Positions 11,583 through 22,479 of a stretch of DNA of 64,000 nt are shown here, piece after piece. Below the pieces are notes generated by a model. That model saw nothing but the letters and a program-made list of their open reading frames with translations. It was not told the origin of the DNA and searched no databases. Position 1 is the first letter of the stretch, and every line of letters begins with the position of its first letter. The DNA lies in assembly GCA_963920525.1 (NCBI GenBank), contig OY986436.1, positions 179,322,361 to 179,386,360 of the forward strand, in the 5' to 3' direction. The position numbers and the translations under genes are program-made. The DNA is from Dichetophora obliterata (Eukaryota; Arthropoda; Insecta; Diptera; Sciomyzidae).

Positions 11583-12499
11583 AAGAGTCCGCCAAGTAAC
11601 TTTTTTTTTTGAAAATTTTATAAAAAAAAAACTGAATATTTTTTCAAATTTCTTTTTTTATTTGAAAGTACAATTCTTCCGGTTAATAATGAAAAATAAT
11701 TTTATTCAAATGGCTGCCTCGGCTGGCCATGCAGTAGCCTACACGATCGGTCCAATTTTTAAGCATATTATCGATTGTGTGCAGCTGTATTTCACCAATG
11801 ACTTCACGAATATTGTCCTTTAAAGCGTCAATTGTCTCTGGCTTGTCGGCGTAACACTTATCTTTGAGGGCACCCCACAAATAATAGTCCAACGGTGTCA
11901 AATCGCAGCTCCGAGGTGGCCAAACGACATCAGCTATGCGGCTGATAATGCGATCTTCAAAAACAGGGCGCAAAACATCGAGTGTAGCTTCGGCTCTGCG
12001 GTACGTAGCGCCGTTCTGTTGAAACCAAATGTTGCCAATATCCTCCTCTTCAATTTTTGTGAACAAAAATTCGTTCAACATGGCCCGATAACGATCGCCA
12101 TTGACTGTAACGGCCCTTCCTTGCTCATTTTCGAAGAAAAGTGGCCCAATTATCCTCTGGACCAAAATCCGCACCAAACAGTGACTCGTTTTGGGTGCAG
12201 TGGCTTTTCAATGTATGCGTGCGGGTTTTGTGTGCCCTTAATGCGACAATTTTGCTTGTTTGCATACCCGCCAAGATCAAAATGATCTTCATCTGAAAAT
12301 ATGATTTTTTTGGCAAAATCGGCATCTTCTGTAAGTCGATCGCAGGCCCACTTTCCAGCGTTATTCAAGCGTATACACAACCCTATTCGTTTAGCGGAAG
12401 GATAAAACTATCTTTCTTTTAAATCAGACATGAGCTAAGTGTTACCATTCACGAAATAAGCACTAGTTGACAAAAAAAAACGTTAAATGGCGGACCCTG
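11583..12499 (-). mobile_element. rosa-like mariner (DD41D), internally deleted
   Basis: The ends are inverted repeats: AAGAGTCCGCCAAGTAAC at the left and the complement CAGGGTCCGCCATTTAACG at the right. Both are flanked by TA (11581-11582, 12500-12501), the Tc1/mariner target. At 917 bp it is shorter than a usual mariner of about 1.3 kb, and the missing part is the N-terminal DNA-binding half of the transposase. The ends are well preserved compared with the gene, so the copy could once have been mobilised in trans. Confidence 0.85.
11683..12380 (-). pseudogene. Mariner transposase, C-terminal half, DD41D type
   Basis: Two minus-strand frames cover the catalytic core. The first, from 12380, has the first catalytic Asp in KKIIFSDEDHFDLGG (12291-12293) and then VTVWCGFW. 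After a frameshift near 12150-12177 the second continues IIGPLFFENE and WFQQNGAT, where the second catalytic Asp is replaced by Asn (12013-12015). It ends with WPPRSCDLTPLDYYLWG. The last Asp (11887-11889) lies 41 residues beyond the second site, which is the DD41D spacing known from the rosa mariners of Ceratitis. The N-terminal helix-turn-helix part is absent. The frameshift, the Asp-to-Asn change and the deletion all make it inactive. Confidence 0.85.
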
Positions 12500-12800
12500 T
12501 AAAATTGTCTTTACACCAATTTTTTTATTGTATTTATTTATTTATTGTATTTGAACATTCCCAGTGGGTAAAAGCAGGTCTTTGAAGCGCTTCTAGCAGG
12601 CCATCCATCATATGGATTTCTTAGCCCTTCCGTGCTCGTTTCGAAGCCCATAAGCTTTTTTGCATAAAACGAGAAAATTTTCTAGGCCTTCCGCTCTCGC
12701 GACTCTAAAGAAGCTTGCTATAAGCCCTTCTTTAGAATGTACATTAGAAAGAAAAGCAATATAAATATCAACTTGAAATCAAAAAAACTCTTGACAAATT

Positions 12801-12874
12801 CCAGATTTGAACCAGCGTCCTCTCAGCTGGCGGTCTGGCATCTTATCCACTCGTCCACCTCAGTTGTGGAACTG
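12801..12874 (-). mobile_element. tRNA-like (Leu/Ser type) SINE head
   Basis: On the minus strand GACGAGTGGATAAGATGCC resembles an A box of Leu/Ser-type tRNAs and GGTTCAAATCTGG resembles a B box, about 40 bases apart. The cloverleaf is imperfect and a related sequence lies at 43505-43580, so it reads as a SINE head or tRNA pseudogene, not a working tRNA. Confidence 0.45.
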
Positions 12875-12897
12875 AGCTTATAAAACTTCAGCTTATT

Positions 12898-13090
12898 TTG
12901 CATCATTACAAATGAAAGTAAGTTTTCGGGAGCGCGGGTTCGCAACCCAGCTCGACCCAAAAAAAAAATTTTTTTTTTTGTATTTTTTTTAAATCTACAT
13001 TTTTTTACAAATTTTTCTGTCCATTTAAAAAATTTTTTGGAATTTTTTTGTAAATTTCTTCATACAAAAATAATAGAAAAGACTTAGAAT
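12898..13090 (+). mobile_element. SINE-like copy with AGCTCGACC tail motif
   Basis: B-box-like GGGTTCGCAACCC is followed by AGCTCGACC, an A-run, and a T/A-rich body ending near ATACAAAAATAATAGAAAAG. The same order (GCATCATTAC, B box, AGCTCGGAC, A-run, body) is seen at 42017-42215, and its 3' part at 13115-13290. The upstream tRNA part is weak. Confidence 0.5.
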
Positions 13091-13114
13091 TTTTCCATAT
13101 AAAAGTTTTCATAT

Positions 13115-13290
13115 AATGTGATATGCAATGTGTTAGATTTCGGAGACCTGGGTTCGCGTCCCAACTCGGACAAAAAAAAACATAATTTTTATTTTTTTTT
13201 TTCCTTTAAGATTTGATTTTTTTTTTAATTGATCTGATCATATATAATTTTTTAAAAATTTTTTTGTATAAAATAACAGGAAAAGACTCC
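13115..13290 (+). mobile_element. SINE-like copy, 5' truncated
   Basis: GGGTTCGCGTCCCAACTCGGAC followed by an A-run and the same T/A-rich body (TTTTTGTATAAAATAACAGGA) as the neighbouring copy at 12898. Tandem or successive insertion of one family. Confidence 0.45.
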
Positions 13291-13508
13291 AAACCTTCAA
13301 AAGGTAGGCCTTAAAGAAGCACTCATCAATGCAGCGATCATGGAAAGTATATTGACGCCAATAAGAGCACTACTAGCATGCATTCTTTTGCGTACCGCTA
13401 GCTAAAATGCCCACTGGGTTACATCGACACGATCACACGTACGAAGTTAACTTATTCAGTTGGCGCTGAGACTACAAACGAAAAGGTTCACGCCGCTTGA
13501 TCAGCTTA

Positions 13509-13692
13509 CAGAGAAAAATGAAATAAATCCCAATTACAATAAAATAACGCACAAAATTTTGGGCTTTATTATTTGTATGTACAATTTTTGGGCTTTATTT
13601 AATTTTTTATTTTGGGCGCTATTTCATTTTTTATGGCCAAAATATTTTGGGCTTTATTTCATTTTTTATTTTTGTTATTTCATTTGGGCGTT
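13509..13692. repeat. Short repeat array, TTTGGGCTTTATTT units
   Basis: Three to four units of TTTTGGGCTTTATTT(C/A)ATTTTT in a row (about 13555-13690). The block starts with CAGAGAAAAATGAAATAA and ends with the loosely inverted GTTATTTCCCTG, so it may be a small MITE. No clear target duplication. Confidence 0.35.
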
Positions 13693-14880
13693 ATTTCCCT
13701 GAACCTTGTGGAAGTGGTTTAAATCTGCTTTAATTGGCTTTTAAACAAAAAATTTTAATAAGGGTGTGTTTATTGACATCTTCTTTCCAATCGTGCTAAA
13801 AAATATGCATCTTATACAAATGGTGCTCAGTTGGTTGCTTTATGTAAAAAAAGTAAAACAATACTTATATTTTTAACAAGGTTTTTTAATTAATAAATGT
13901 CAAGACAATTGACCAAACATAACCTTTTGCATTTTTTGTTTGCAGAAATTTTTTTTTAATCCTCATCAATACCGAATTATAGTCTTTAATAAAAAATGGC
14001 GGTTCATTTTTGATATAATCGCAGTTTTAAGTTATTGTCATATAAACAAAGTTTTTCGCTTAAGTCGCGAAAATAAGTTAAAATATTGAATGTTATCCAA
14101 TATTTCTTGATGGAAACTTAAAGATATACCAAAAATTTCGCCATTTAAACCGGATTTTTAGCACAAATTAAACAAAAAAGTTAAAAAGATATGTGAGTAA
14201 AACCAATTTCCTGGTGAATAAAAAATATTGTGTAGTGGTTTCGTTCTTGTTTTGATAATCAATAAAATTTATAAAATTTAGTGGTTGGAGTTCAGTTAAA
14301 TGCTTTTTTAAAAAAAATTGCATTTTGTTGCAGAGGGATGTTAAAAGTAAGAAGTTTAATGGATTAAAAATAAAAATCTATGCACCCAGCAACCAGTCAT
14401 ATTAAGACAACTTTTCCGACTTTTACTTTATTGTTTTCTCTCTTTCTGCATCACAGATTCATAAAGGTGCTGAAATTGCACAAATCTTCAGTTCAGCTTC
14501 TTGGCCTTGATTAATTTTTGATATGAATTCTGTACAGTAGAATTTATGGTTTTTGTTTTATTATAGTATGTATTCTCAAGGGTCTGCCATGTTTACATCG
14601 TACCTATTATGCATAAATTGTAATCCGGCGGTTAACATGATTCCTGCCCGGTAATTAGTGCGCCATTTTATTAGTCTTGCGCCCAAAATGTCATATTTCT
14701 TACACAACAATGAAATTATTTAGGTATTTTTTTAAAATTTCTTTCTCTTTAAGACCAATTACAAAAGAAATCCTCCAAATTTTGTGGTTACACTTCGTCT
14801 TCTCATCAGCGGTGTATGGTAAAAACAGATGACACTCAAAAATAAAAAAAAAATTGCGACTTTTCATTTTAATTTCTTAA
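13693..14880. other. AT-rich spacer, no gene
   Basis: I see no coding sequence, no paired ends and no tRNA-like boxes in this stretch. Confidence 0.4.
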
Positions 14881-14884
14881 AATT

Positions 14885-15445
14885 TTTTAGTGCTGACAAC
14901 TTTTTAAATAATTTTTCGCACTTTTAAATTTTTCATGCATTCCAAGGAGCACTGCTTACAAAGTTTACATGGTGCTTACAAAATTTTTTTACTTTTTCAA
15001 ACTGCCTTTTACTGTAAATTTTCTTAAAAAACTGCTATTCATAAAATATACTCACTGCTTACATCTCTTTTCATGGTTTTCACGGCAAATTGCGACATGT
15101 GTTTAAACAAACTTACTTTACAAAAATATTGTCAACATAAATGAAAAGATCCCAAAATTTTGGACTAGACTTAAAAGCTATAAACTGATTCCTTACAATT
15201 TTTCTAACTGCTGGCAACTTTTTCAAAAACTATTTACGAACCATTGATGGTGCTTACAAGATTTTCTTACTGCTTACCACTCTTGGTACTAAAATTACAT
15301 TGTTTAACGCATTGCTTACAAACTATTTTCACTGCTTACAACTTTTTTAGCATAATACCACGTTATACCTCAAGTTTTAGCATATTGTGATCTTTGAATG
15401 CACCGCTGAAAACTTTATATGACCAGCTGACAAGTTTACATCGTA
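14885..15445 (+). repeat. TGCTTACAAC / TGCTGACAAC motif cluster
   Basis: At least ten units of (A/G)TGCT(T/G)ACAA(A/C)(T/A)TTTT occur in one orientation across 560 bases, for example GTGCTGACAACTTTTT, ACTGCTTACAAAG, GTGCTTACAAAATTTT and CACTGCTTACAACTTTTTT. This is the same motif family as 4341-4555, with T often replacing G in the sixth position. It may be the subterminal part of a related element whose outer end I could not place. Confidence 0.5.
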
Positions 15446-17023
15446 CAAATATGTTATTCCGACATATCGTTATATGTATTGATGGTAAACAAACAGATGT
15501 TTTGCATTTTTATGTTAAATAGGTACTATTTTGTTTAAATAGCTTTTCTTAAGAAATAGATATAACTAAAGAAAAAGATTTGAATACCCATTTTTCTCGG
15601 CCATTCACAAAACCTGTTTCCAGAAAAAGTAGTTATTGCTTTTGTAAGCACAGCATGCAATATAAATTCTTCTCGTCATACTATTACAATTCAGCGGCTT
15701 GATCATTGTTCTTCCTAACGTGATTGCTTCGCTCGGTATAGCTTTTTTGTTTTTGTTTCTTTGCTCTCTCAAACTCAGCTCAATAAATAAATATTAATTT
15801 TTTTTAACAACAATAAAATAACTAGTTTCAAAGAAGCACGGTTAAAATGCAAACTTCAAAGTCAACAGCTACAACAAACAGCAACAAAATAACAATGAAA
15901 ATAACAGCTCAACTCAGACAACCACTTGACATCGACACAGACGAAAATTCAATCTCAGATCTGTTTCGAGTGTATCTCAGTTACTGACAAATTTTTACGG
16001 CCAACATTTGTTAACTGTTTTTTGTTGTTGTTTAGCATTGTTGCCTCGCTCAAATACTCAATAATATGTGCGTTGTGCTCCCAGCTTACGTCTGTCTGGC
16101 TTTCTTTCAGCCAGCTAGCACTCACAATCAGTTAACATTTGCTACACGTCTTTACAGCGTTGATACTCAGTTTCAAAGAAGTCGTGTTAACAGACGTATC
16201 TTAAAGATAAACGTGCGTCGTTTGCACGTCGTCGTCGCGTAATTTGAAGAAACTTTTTGTTTTCTTCATTTCTGACATGAAAATAATACCGATAACGACT
16301 TAGAAAAATTTAATTTTTTATTAATTATTTTGCCAGCAGCGCATTTAAGCAACGAAATCGAATTATATACAAACCGTAAGATACAAAAAAAGCAATTAAA
16401 TCGTGAGATACATCATTCCGCGTCAACTATTAGCTACAAGCCATTAAGAGTTACTTTTGTCAGCTGTTAATTAAGTTTTTTGCAAAAGCACTCAACTGCT
16501 TAATTGTAAGTTTATCCCAGTTAAATGTGATTTTTTTCAACAAGCAAATTAAATCTTTTTTTCGCGGTGTGTTAAAAACAAAGCAGTGTGTTGTGACCTT
16601 GAAAAAATTGTGGAGGATTCCTTTCAGCTCGAAGCTAGTCATATGCTGTAAAAAAAGCAAACCGAAATACGATATCGAGTGCTATTTTTTTTACTAAATT
16701 TTGATTATTTTTTATTGTGTTGGCATCATTATTTTTTGTGCTTGTCATAAATAGTAGAATTTCAAGTGTTATACGCCCTCTTCTATTGTTGGTGTTTCTC
16801 TTTGATGGCTGGCTGTATAAATATTATTTTTGTGGGTGTGCATCTTTATTTACACCAAGTGATAAATAGTCGGCGCGTGCAATCAATGCCATTTTTTTGC
16901 AATTATAATTAATTGTATATAAAATTAATTGCTACGTGTTTTGTTTTGTGAAACATCGTGATATTGTGCTTGAAATTGAAATTTTTATATAACTTTATAA
17001 ATGATTTGCAATTTCTGTGAAAC
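15446..17023 (+). promoter_or_regulatory. Candidate promoter / 5' UTR region of the host gene
   Basis: This stretch has fewer recognisable transposon ends than its neighbours and precedes the candidate first coding exon. It holds a fly-type initiator-like TCAGTT at 16167-16172 and a GC-richer patch at about 16208-16240 (GTGCGTCGTTTGCACGTCG). A related but weaker block, AGTTTCAAAGAAGCACGGTTAA, lies at about 15826. A short upstream reading frame begins at 17001 and overlaps the exon in another frame. No core promoter can be fixed from sequence alone. Confidence 0.25.
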
Positions 17024-17089
17024 ATGTTTGCTCCACGAAATTCGTCTCCAGTTGCTCATTTTACCAAGGAAGAGGTAGCAGCTTATGAG
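17024..17089 (+). CDS. Candidate first coding exon of an unrecognised gene
   Basis: ATG at 17024 has the context GAAAC-ATG, which fits the fly start consensus (A/C)AA(A/C)-ATG. Twenty-two codons are open, beginning MFAPRNSSPVAHFTKEEVAA and ending in Tyr-Glu. They are followed by the donor GAG/GTAAAT at 17090, so the exon ends in phase 0. The residues are mixed and protein-like (Pro, Arg, Ser, His, Glu), unlike the Lys/Asn/Ile/Phe-rich noise frames of this AT-rich window. The next plausible plus-strand exon with a matching phase is 63701-63790. I do not recognise the protein, and without transcript data this stays a prediction. Confidence 0.4.
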
Positions 17090-17894
17090 GTAAATTTTAA
17101 TTTCCAATACATCTACGATAACTGTGTAAAACTAAGTGAAGAACAAAAATTATCGTAGCGTTCCATCTCATCTATCTATCTATCACGAAGATTGCATATA
17201 ACTCTCAAGAGCTATAAGACCTTGTTTTTGTCAAACTCTTTTAACATTAAAATAATGCCTTTTTTCGCTGTAACCAAGTGAAACTTAATGTTCCACTATT
17301 AATTTGTTTAGTTATTGCGAAAAGTAAAAACTTTATGGACATATTAAATAATTTTAACACTCAAAATAATCCCGCATCATTTTACAAAAAAAAAAAATTA
17401 AAAAAAAATTAATTAAATTAAATTAAAATTTATTTTTTAACTATACTTTTTAACTTTTTTTAACGAAACTTTCGTTATCATATTTTTTAACTCAATTTTT
17501 ATTGCAACGTAACTTTCTTGTATATAATGAAATACTTTCATACTATCAAAATATTACGAATTTTCTGTAAAATTCAAGAAAAGATTAGTAAATTTAAAAA
17601 AAATCCTATTATTCCCAAAATTCTTGAGTTTTATTTACGAAAGACTTTCGTAGACTAAAATCACGAAATATTTCATTATATATATGCTAGGATTCGTGTA
17701 TTTTGCGCATGGATTTGTTTGGGTGAAAGTTGTGGCTTCAAATATGGCATTTAATTAGATATCTGCCAAATTATTTAATTATATTGATAAGCAACAAAAG
17801 CTTAAGTCGACTAAAGACAGAACTACGTATGTACCTGTGCTCCACGCATATAGCACTATAAACACAACATCTGGAGCTTCTAGCATGACCTTAG
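17090..17894. other. AT-rich intronic spacer
   Basis: Low-complexity A/T runs and short scattered ACTTTCGTA/TACGAAAG words (17465-17660) that form loose inverted pairs. No coding or paired-end element identified. Confidence 0.4.
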
Positions 17895-18523
17895 CCAAAG
17901 TTATGACACAAAAACAGAAGACCCTTTCATAAAACTTATATGGGGATTAAAAACTTTGATACAAAACTTCACGAAACTTTAAAATATGACTCAAGCTGTT
18001 GTTGCTTATCGACAGAAATATATCCATGGTCATGCCTTTATACCTCGTAATTGGAAATATTGTACATCTACAAACATATTTGTCATATTTTTTTGAAAAT
18101 GTTTTTCGATTTTTTTTTATAAGTTTCAAAAAGTGGATTAAGCAAATCCAAGAGTTTCCCTCTTTTTTATGACTTTTTTTTTGTATTTAAAGAAATGTAG
18201 ACTTGATTTTTTTTTCAAATATTACGCAGTTAATTTCAATATATTTTATTTGAACATTTTCATCGCATGGGTTGATAATTGTTTTGCTGCTCCTGTTAAA
18301 TTTATCAACAACCAGTTTTAAAATGTCAACGTTTGACCATCGATATGTTAAAGCCACCTTCAATCTTTGAAAAAAAAAATATTTTTTTTATATCAATTAA
18401 TTTAGTCTTGGGAACATTTTGTGAAAATTTCAAGAAAATATCTACCTATTACTTTTTTAAGGGAAAAAATTAAGAAACTTAAAATAGGAAGCGTTAAAAA
18501 AATCGAAAAATGTACGTTTTTTC
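17895..18523. repeat. Large direct repeat, copy A (uninterrupted)
   Basis: Runs from about GTTATGACACAAAAACAGAAG through TATATCCATGGTCATGCC, AAAGTGGATTAAGCAAAT and CATCGATATGTTAAAGCCACC to AAAAATGTACGTTTTTTC. The same order recurs in copy B, which starts at 19307 and is broken by later insertions. Copy A is therefore a reference for the pre-insertion state of copy B. Confidence 0.7.
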
Positions 18524-19306
18524 TAGTGTCCGACCAAATATTCGGTTTCGGTTACGGCCAGTTTTGGCCCTTTTTGTCAGTTTCCAACAATATTGAGGCC
18601 ATATTGAGGCCGAATAACCGAATCTGGCCGAAACTTTTGGTAAGAACTTCTTGCATCAGTCATTTAATTCATATATAAAAATATTTACAATGCATTGTAC
18701 AAAACAAAAATTATGAATTTGTTTATAATTTGATTTCTTGTGTTAACGCAAAACCTTTCGGTTAATTTTATGCGTTCGATACTATCATTATCGATTCTAT
18801 AAACTCTATTGCAATTAACATAAAAGTTTTAGAGGTACTGAAGCCAAAAAATTATAATTAAACTTCCGAACGAATTCTGTGTGTGTGTGGAATAAAGGGG
18901 AAAAAACGAAATAAATCTATTTTTATAATACTAAACCTTTTAAAAAAAACAAAAATACTTTGTTTTGTAGTTCTATAAAAATGTAAATTGTAGGTGCATA
19001 CTATTTTGAGTGCGTACGGAAGATATAAAGTATGCAATATTTTGTCATAAAAAATAAAATAAAAAATAACTCATCATTATAGTAAACCTCAATTAAATAT
19101 TATAAACTTCAATATTCAAATAATACTTTTTTATATTACATTTTTTTCTTATGTGTATGAAAGTTCTTTTGTTTCCTTTTAATAAAAAAAAATTATTTGT
19201 AAAAACTTTAATTTTCATATTAATAACCAGTTTCGGTTTCGGCCGAATGTTACAAAATGGCCGCATATTCGGTTTCGGCCAAAATTCCGGTTTCGGTCGA
19301 ACACTA
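18524..19306. mobile_element. hAT-like MITE with CCGAAAC repeats
   Basis: The ends TAGTGTCCGACC and GGTCGAACACTA are inverted. Inside each end the words TTCGGTTTCGG / CCGAAACC repeat, as in hAT subterminal regions. The flanking octamers GTTTTTTC (18516-18523) and GTTATTAC (19307-19314) agree at 6 of 8 positions, fitting an aged 8-bp hAT duplication. Length 783 bp, no transposase. It lies exactly at the junction of the two direct-repeat copies. Confidence 0.7.
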
Positions 19307-19484
19307 GTTATTACACAAAAACAGAAGATCCTTTCATAAAACTTATATGGCGATTGAAAATTTTGAGGCAAAACTTCAGGAAACTTTAAAATCAAACTTA
19401 AGCTGTTATTGCTTATCGACACAGATATATCCATGGTCATGCCTTTATACCTCGTAGTTAGAAATATTCTACATCTACAAACAT
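19307..19484. repeat. Large direct repeat, copy B (first part)
   Basis: Collinear with 17895-18075: ACACAAAAACAGAAG, CTTTCATAAAACTTATATGG, TATATCCATGGTCATGCC and ACATCTACAAACAT. It stops at the CCCTGCAGG element and resumes at 20170 with ATATTTGTCATATTTTT. Confidence 0.7.
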
Positions 19485-20169
19485 CCCTGCAGGTCTTTCA
19501 CCCAACTTTAAGGTGATTACAAACTACTTTGAAAACAAACCACAAATGGTTGAATAGTCAACTATTTTCTTCGAAAAAAACTAGTGATTTTCTCTATGAA
19601 ATGGCCGCAAAATCACCAGTACGCACTACCTACGATGTGACAGATTGACTAGTTTATATATAGTCCTTTTGAAACCAACTAGACGTCAGTCAATAGAAAA
19701 TTACCTTATATCTGGTTACTTTCATTCTACTTACTAGTGAGGAGTAAAACTACTAAATTTTAAATGTTTTTTTATGAAATACCTTCTAGTGAAAATAGAA
19801 AATATTTAGCCATACCAAAAAATATTTTAAAATCGACTCAAAATTTAGTGTGAAACGTGAAATAGGCTCTATACAAAAATTTCCAAAGTTCTTTTTCCAT
19901 TTATTATGTATAAAAAGGAAATCTACGTCTACATTTCCCATACTATCGTGTCTTTTTTTTCAAGCAAATCACAACCCTGGTCACTGATAAACAAATTGAT
20001 GCAACGCTGAGACTTTTGCTTTGCTCGTTACTGCAACCCTGAAATTCTGGTTCGTGGCCGCCCAATTCACTACTTTTCGATGACTTTTCAACTAAAAGAA
20101 AGTTACTCCGTGAATAATTACATGTAAGTTACTTCATTTTTAGGACTAGTTACGTTTGGTCCTGCAGGG
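19485..20169. mobile_element. CCCTGCAGG-ended element with preserved empty site
   Basis: Starts CCCTGCAGGTC and ends GTCCTGCAGGG, a short inverted repeat of about 10 bp. Removing 685 bp joins ACAAACAT to ATATTTGTC. Copy A (about 18070-18090) reads ACAAACATATTTGTC there, so the insertion site is proven by comparison and the apparent duplication is only AT (or none if the end is taken as TCCC). No coding sequence is seen. The superfamily is not clear: the end is hAT-like in look but lacks an 8-bp duplication. Confidence 0.75.
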
Positions 20170-21034
20170 ATATTTGTCATATTTTTATAAGCTTTTATTT
20201 GACTTGCTTCGTTCGTATGTATGTATGTATGTTTGTATGTATGTATGTATGTCCGTCAAAACTTGCAAGCCATTTTTCGACAACTTGTTGGTATCCGATT
20301 AAGCTGAAATTTAGCATACATATTAAGTTCGGTGACAATGCAATATTATGATATAAAATTTTGCCACACCCCTTTTTTACTGCCCACAAATCAATAAAAA
20401 TGCTATATCTCTAAAACTACTGGGCCGATTCAGCTGAAATTTTGGCAGTTAATTTCCTTCGAGCAGAGGATAATTAAGGAAAATTGTTTGCCTCTCCCCC
20501 TTTTACTGCCCACAAATCCATAAAGATGCTATATCTCTAAAACTACGGGGCTGATTCAGCTCAAATTTAAACAGCAAAGTTTCTTCAAATAAAGCATGGG
20601 CTTTATGAAAAATATTAGCCACACCCCTTTTTACTGCCCACAAATCAATAAAAAATAAATAAAATAAAAATTAATTATAAGCTGATTATAAGCTGATTAC
20701 AACTTGCTTCGTTCGTATGTATGTATGTTTGTATGTATGTTTATATATACGTATGTATGTATGTTTGTTTGTATATATGTATGTATGTATGTATGTTTGC
20801 CCAGTAGTTCCAGTCTTGAAGAAATCTCATATGAATCATGTACGATTTTTCTTGATCCTGGACGAAACATGTTGATTTGGCCATACATTTCATTGACGAA
20901 AATTTCATATAAATGTTCCAAATTCGTGCTAGACGCAATGCAGAAATGCCGGAATTTATCATGCACGAACCCAATATCGAAATATTGAGGAAGTTTCGTT
21001 AATGAAAAGTAGACATAAATATAAAGGAAATTCG

Positions 21035-21440
21035 TCAAGGAATTAAAATCGAAAGGTGTTTCTGGACCGAATTCAACGTCGTGCGATATATTTGGTAAAT
21101 GATAAAAATATTTCATCCTCTCAATTCTATTGAAAATCGACGTAATGTTGGTTTCGTAATGGCCTGACGCCACCACACCGTATGTTTTCCAGGTCCACTC
21201 AGGCAGCTGTCCAAGCCCATTCCTTTACCATTGCCTTGCTGCCACACAGAACCTCACGCTGTAGTGATAATTCGTTCTTTAGCCGTACGGTAAAGTTGTG
21301 GAATAGTCTCCCTGCGAGCGTGTTTCCCATCAGTTTTGAGCTGTGCAGATTTAAAACAAATCTTTACCGAACTACTCCATCTTTTCAACCACTAACTAAC
21401 TATCACCCATTTTCCAAATCAACACAATACTCATACATTT
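21035..21440 (+). pseudogene. CR1/jockey-like LINE, 3' coding remnant
   Basis: The plus strand reads FLDRIQRRAIYLVNDKN (about 21070-21115), then after a deletion and frame changes SRSTQAAVQAHSF, SFFSRTVKLWNSLPASVFP and FELCRFKTNLYR. RIQ(R/K)RAI and RT.(R/K)LWNSLP are conserved at the C-terminus of CR1- and jockey-type reverse transcriptase proteins. The cysteine-free middle part of the family domain is lost. A related copy lies at 26290-28440. Confidence 0.8.
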
Positions 21441-21554
21441 AAAAGAAACATCACCTGTGCTTTCACTCTACAAAACAGAAAAAAATTATACCAAATTGTT
21501 AAAATCAAACGAATTCGACAGCAATGGCAATGACACCTAAACAGTGGTGTCAAT

Positions 21555-21660
21555 GAATATCTAAATACTATCGAAAACCATCGATGGTCAGTCCAAAAAT
21601 ATCGATAGTAACGATAGTGTGAAATTATGGATTTTATCATCGATAGTTGGCGAACTCTAC
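21555..21660. repeat. Cluster of ATCGATAG / TATCGATA motifs
   Basis: Five related words in about 100 bases (ACTATCGAAAACCATCGATGG, AATATCGATAGTAACGATAG, ATCATCGATAGTTGG). TATCGATA is the known core of fly DREF and BEAF sites. The same motif is dense at 60340-60390 and 60710-60760 within a transposon, so a repeat origin is as likely as regulation. Confidence 0.4.
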
Positions 21661-22479
21661 AGTTTAGCCTTTGAACGATTCGGCGAATTGCAACAATCAT
21701 GAATATCTTGAAGTTGTTGTAATAGAAGTAGTGCTGACAACCGCTGCTTTGCATTATATTTTGTATGAATTCTTTTTAAGTCCAGCAGCTCATGCAGAAA
21801 CTTTCTTTAAGAAATCATCACGAAAAGTTCGTCAATGATGCCGCGAACTACTGGGTGTATCTATGTACGTAGTCCGTCAAAATCGCAAACTTTTTGGTAT
21901 CCGATTAAGCTGAAATTAAGCATACATATGTAAGTCCGGTGACAATGCAATATTATGATAAAATGTTTTGCCACACCCCCTTTTACCGCCCACAAATCAA
22001 TAAAAATGCCATATCTCCAAGACTTCTGGCTCGATTCAGCAGAAATTTTGCTAAGTTTTGAAAATAAAAGATGTTAATAAATAATAAACCTTTAAGACTA
22101 AAAAGTAAAAAGTAAATAAAAAGTAAAAAATGATTTTTAAAAAATAAGCTTTTATTTAAAACAGACGTGAACTCCATTATACATGTTTACTACACAATAT
22201 CAGTTCCTTAAGCTTTTAAATATAAATGTATTTGAAAAATTCTAAATTTATATAAGTTCTTAGAACTTACCAATTTACGTACTCTTATATTGTAAGATGA
22301 TGAGTAACCAAGAGAGGGGTTCTTCTGCACCTAGAATATACCTACTATATACATATATGGCAAATGTCACTTTAATTTTTTTTTTTTAGTTCACTTCTTT
22401 TTTAATAAAAGCTTATTTTTTAAAAAAAAATTTACATTTTATTTATTTTGAAAATTTTTCCAAACTTTTTTTACAAAGT

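Larger units (their letters stand above)
20195..22170. repeat. Compound repeat: GTAT microsatellites and CCGATTCAGCTGAAATTT units
   Basis: Contains (GTAT)n tracts at 20213-20252 and 20714-20802. Three roughly 120-130 bp tandem units with TGCCCACAAATCAATAAA(A)ATGC, ATATCTCTAAAACTAC and GATTCAGCTGAAATTT follow at about 20280-20650, with a further copy at 21860-22050. A CR1-type LINE remnant is embedded at 21035-21440. AATAAGCTTTTATTT occurs near both borders (20185, 22140), and copy B of the large direct repeat continues beyond, so this block looks like a composite insertion into copy B. Confidence 0.5.

Noticed and set aside
20697..21176. 159-codon minus-strand open frame, among the longest in the window
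   Set aside because: Its N-terminal part runs antisense over the LINE remnant and its C-terminal part is translated (GTAT)n microsatellite (HTYIHTYIQ repeats).
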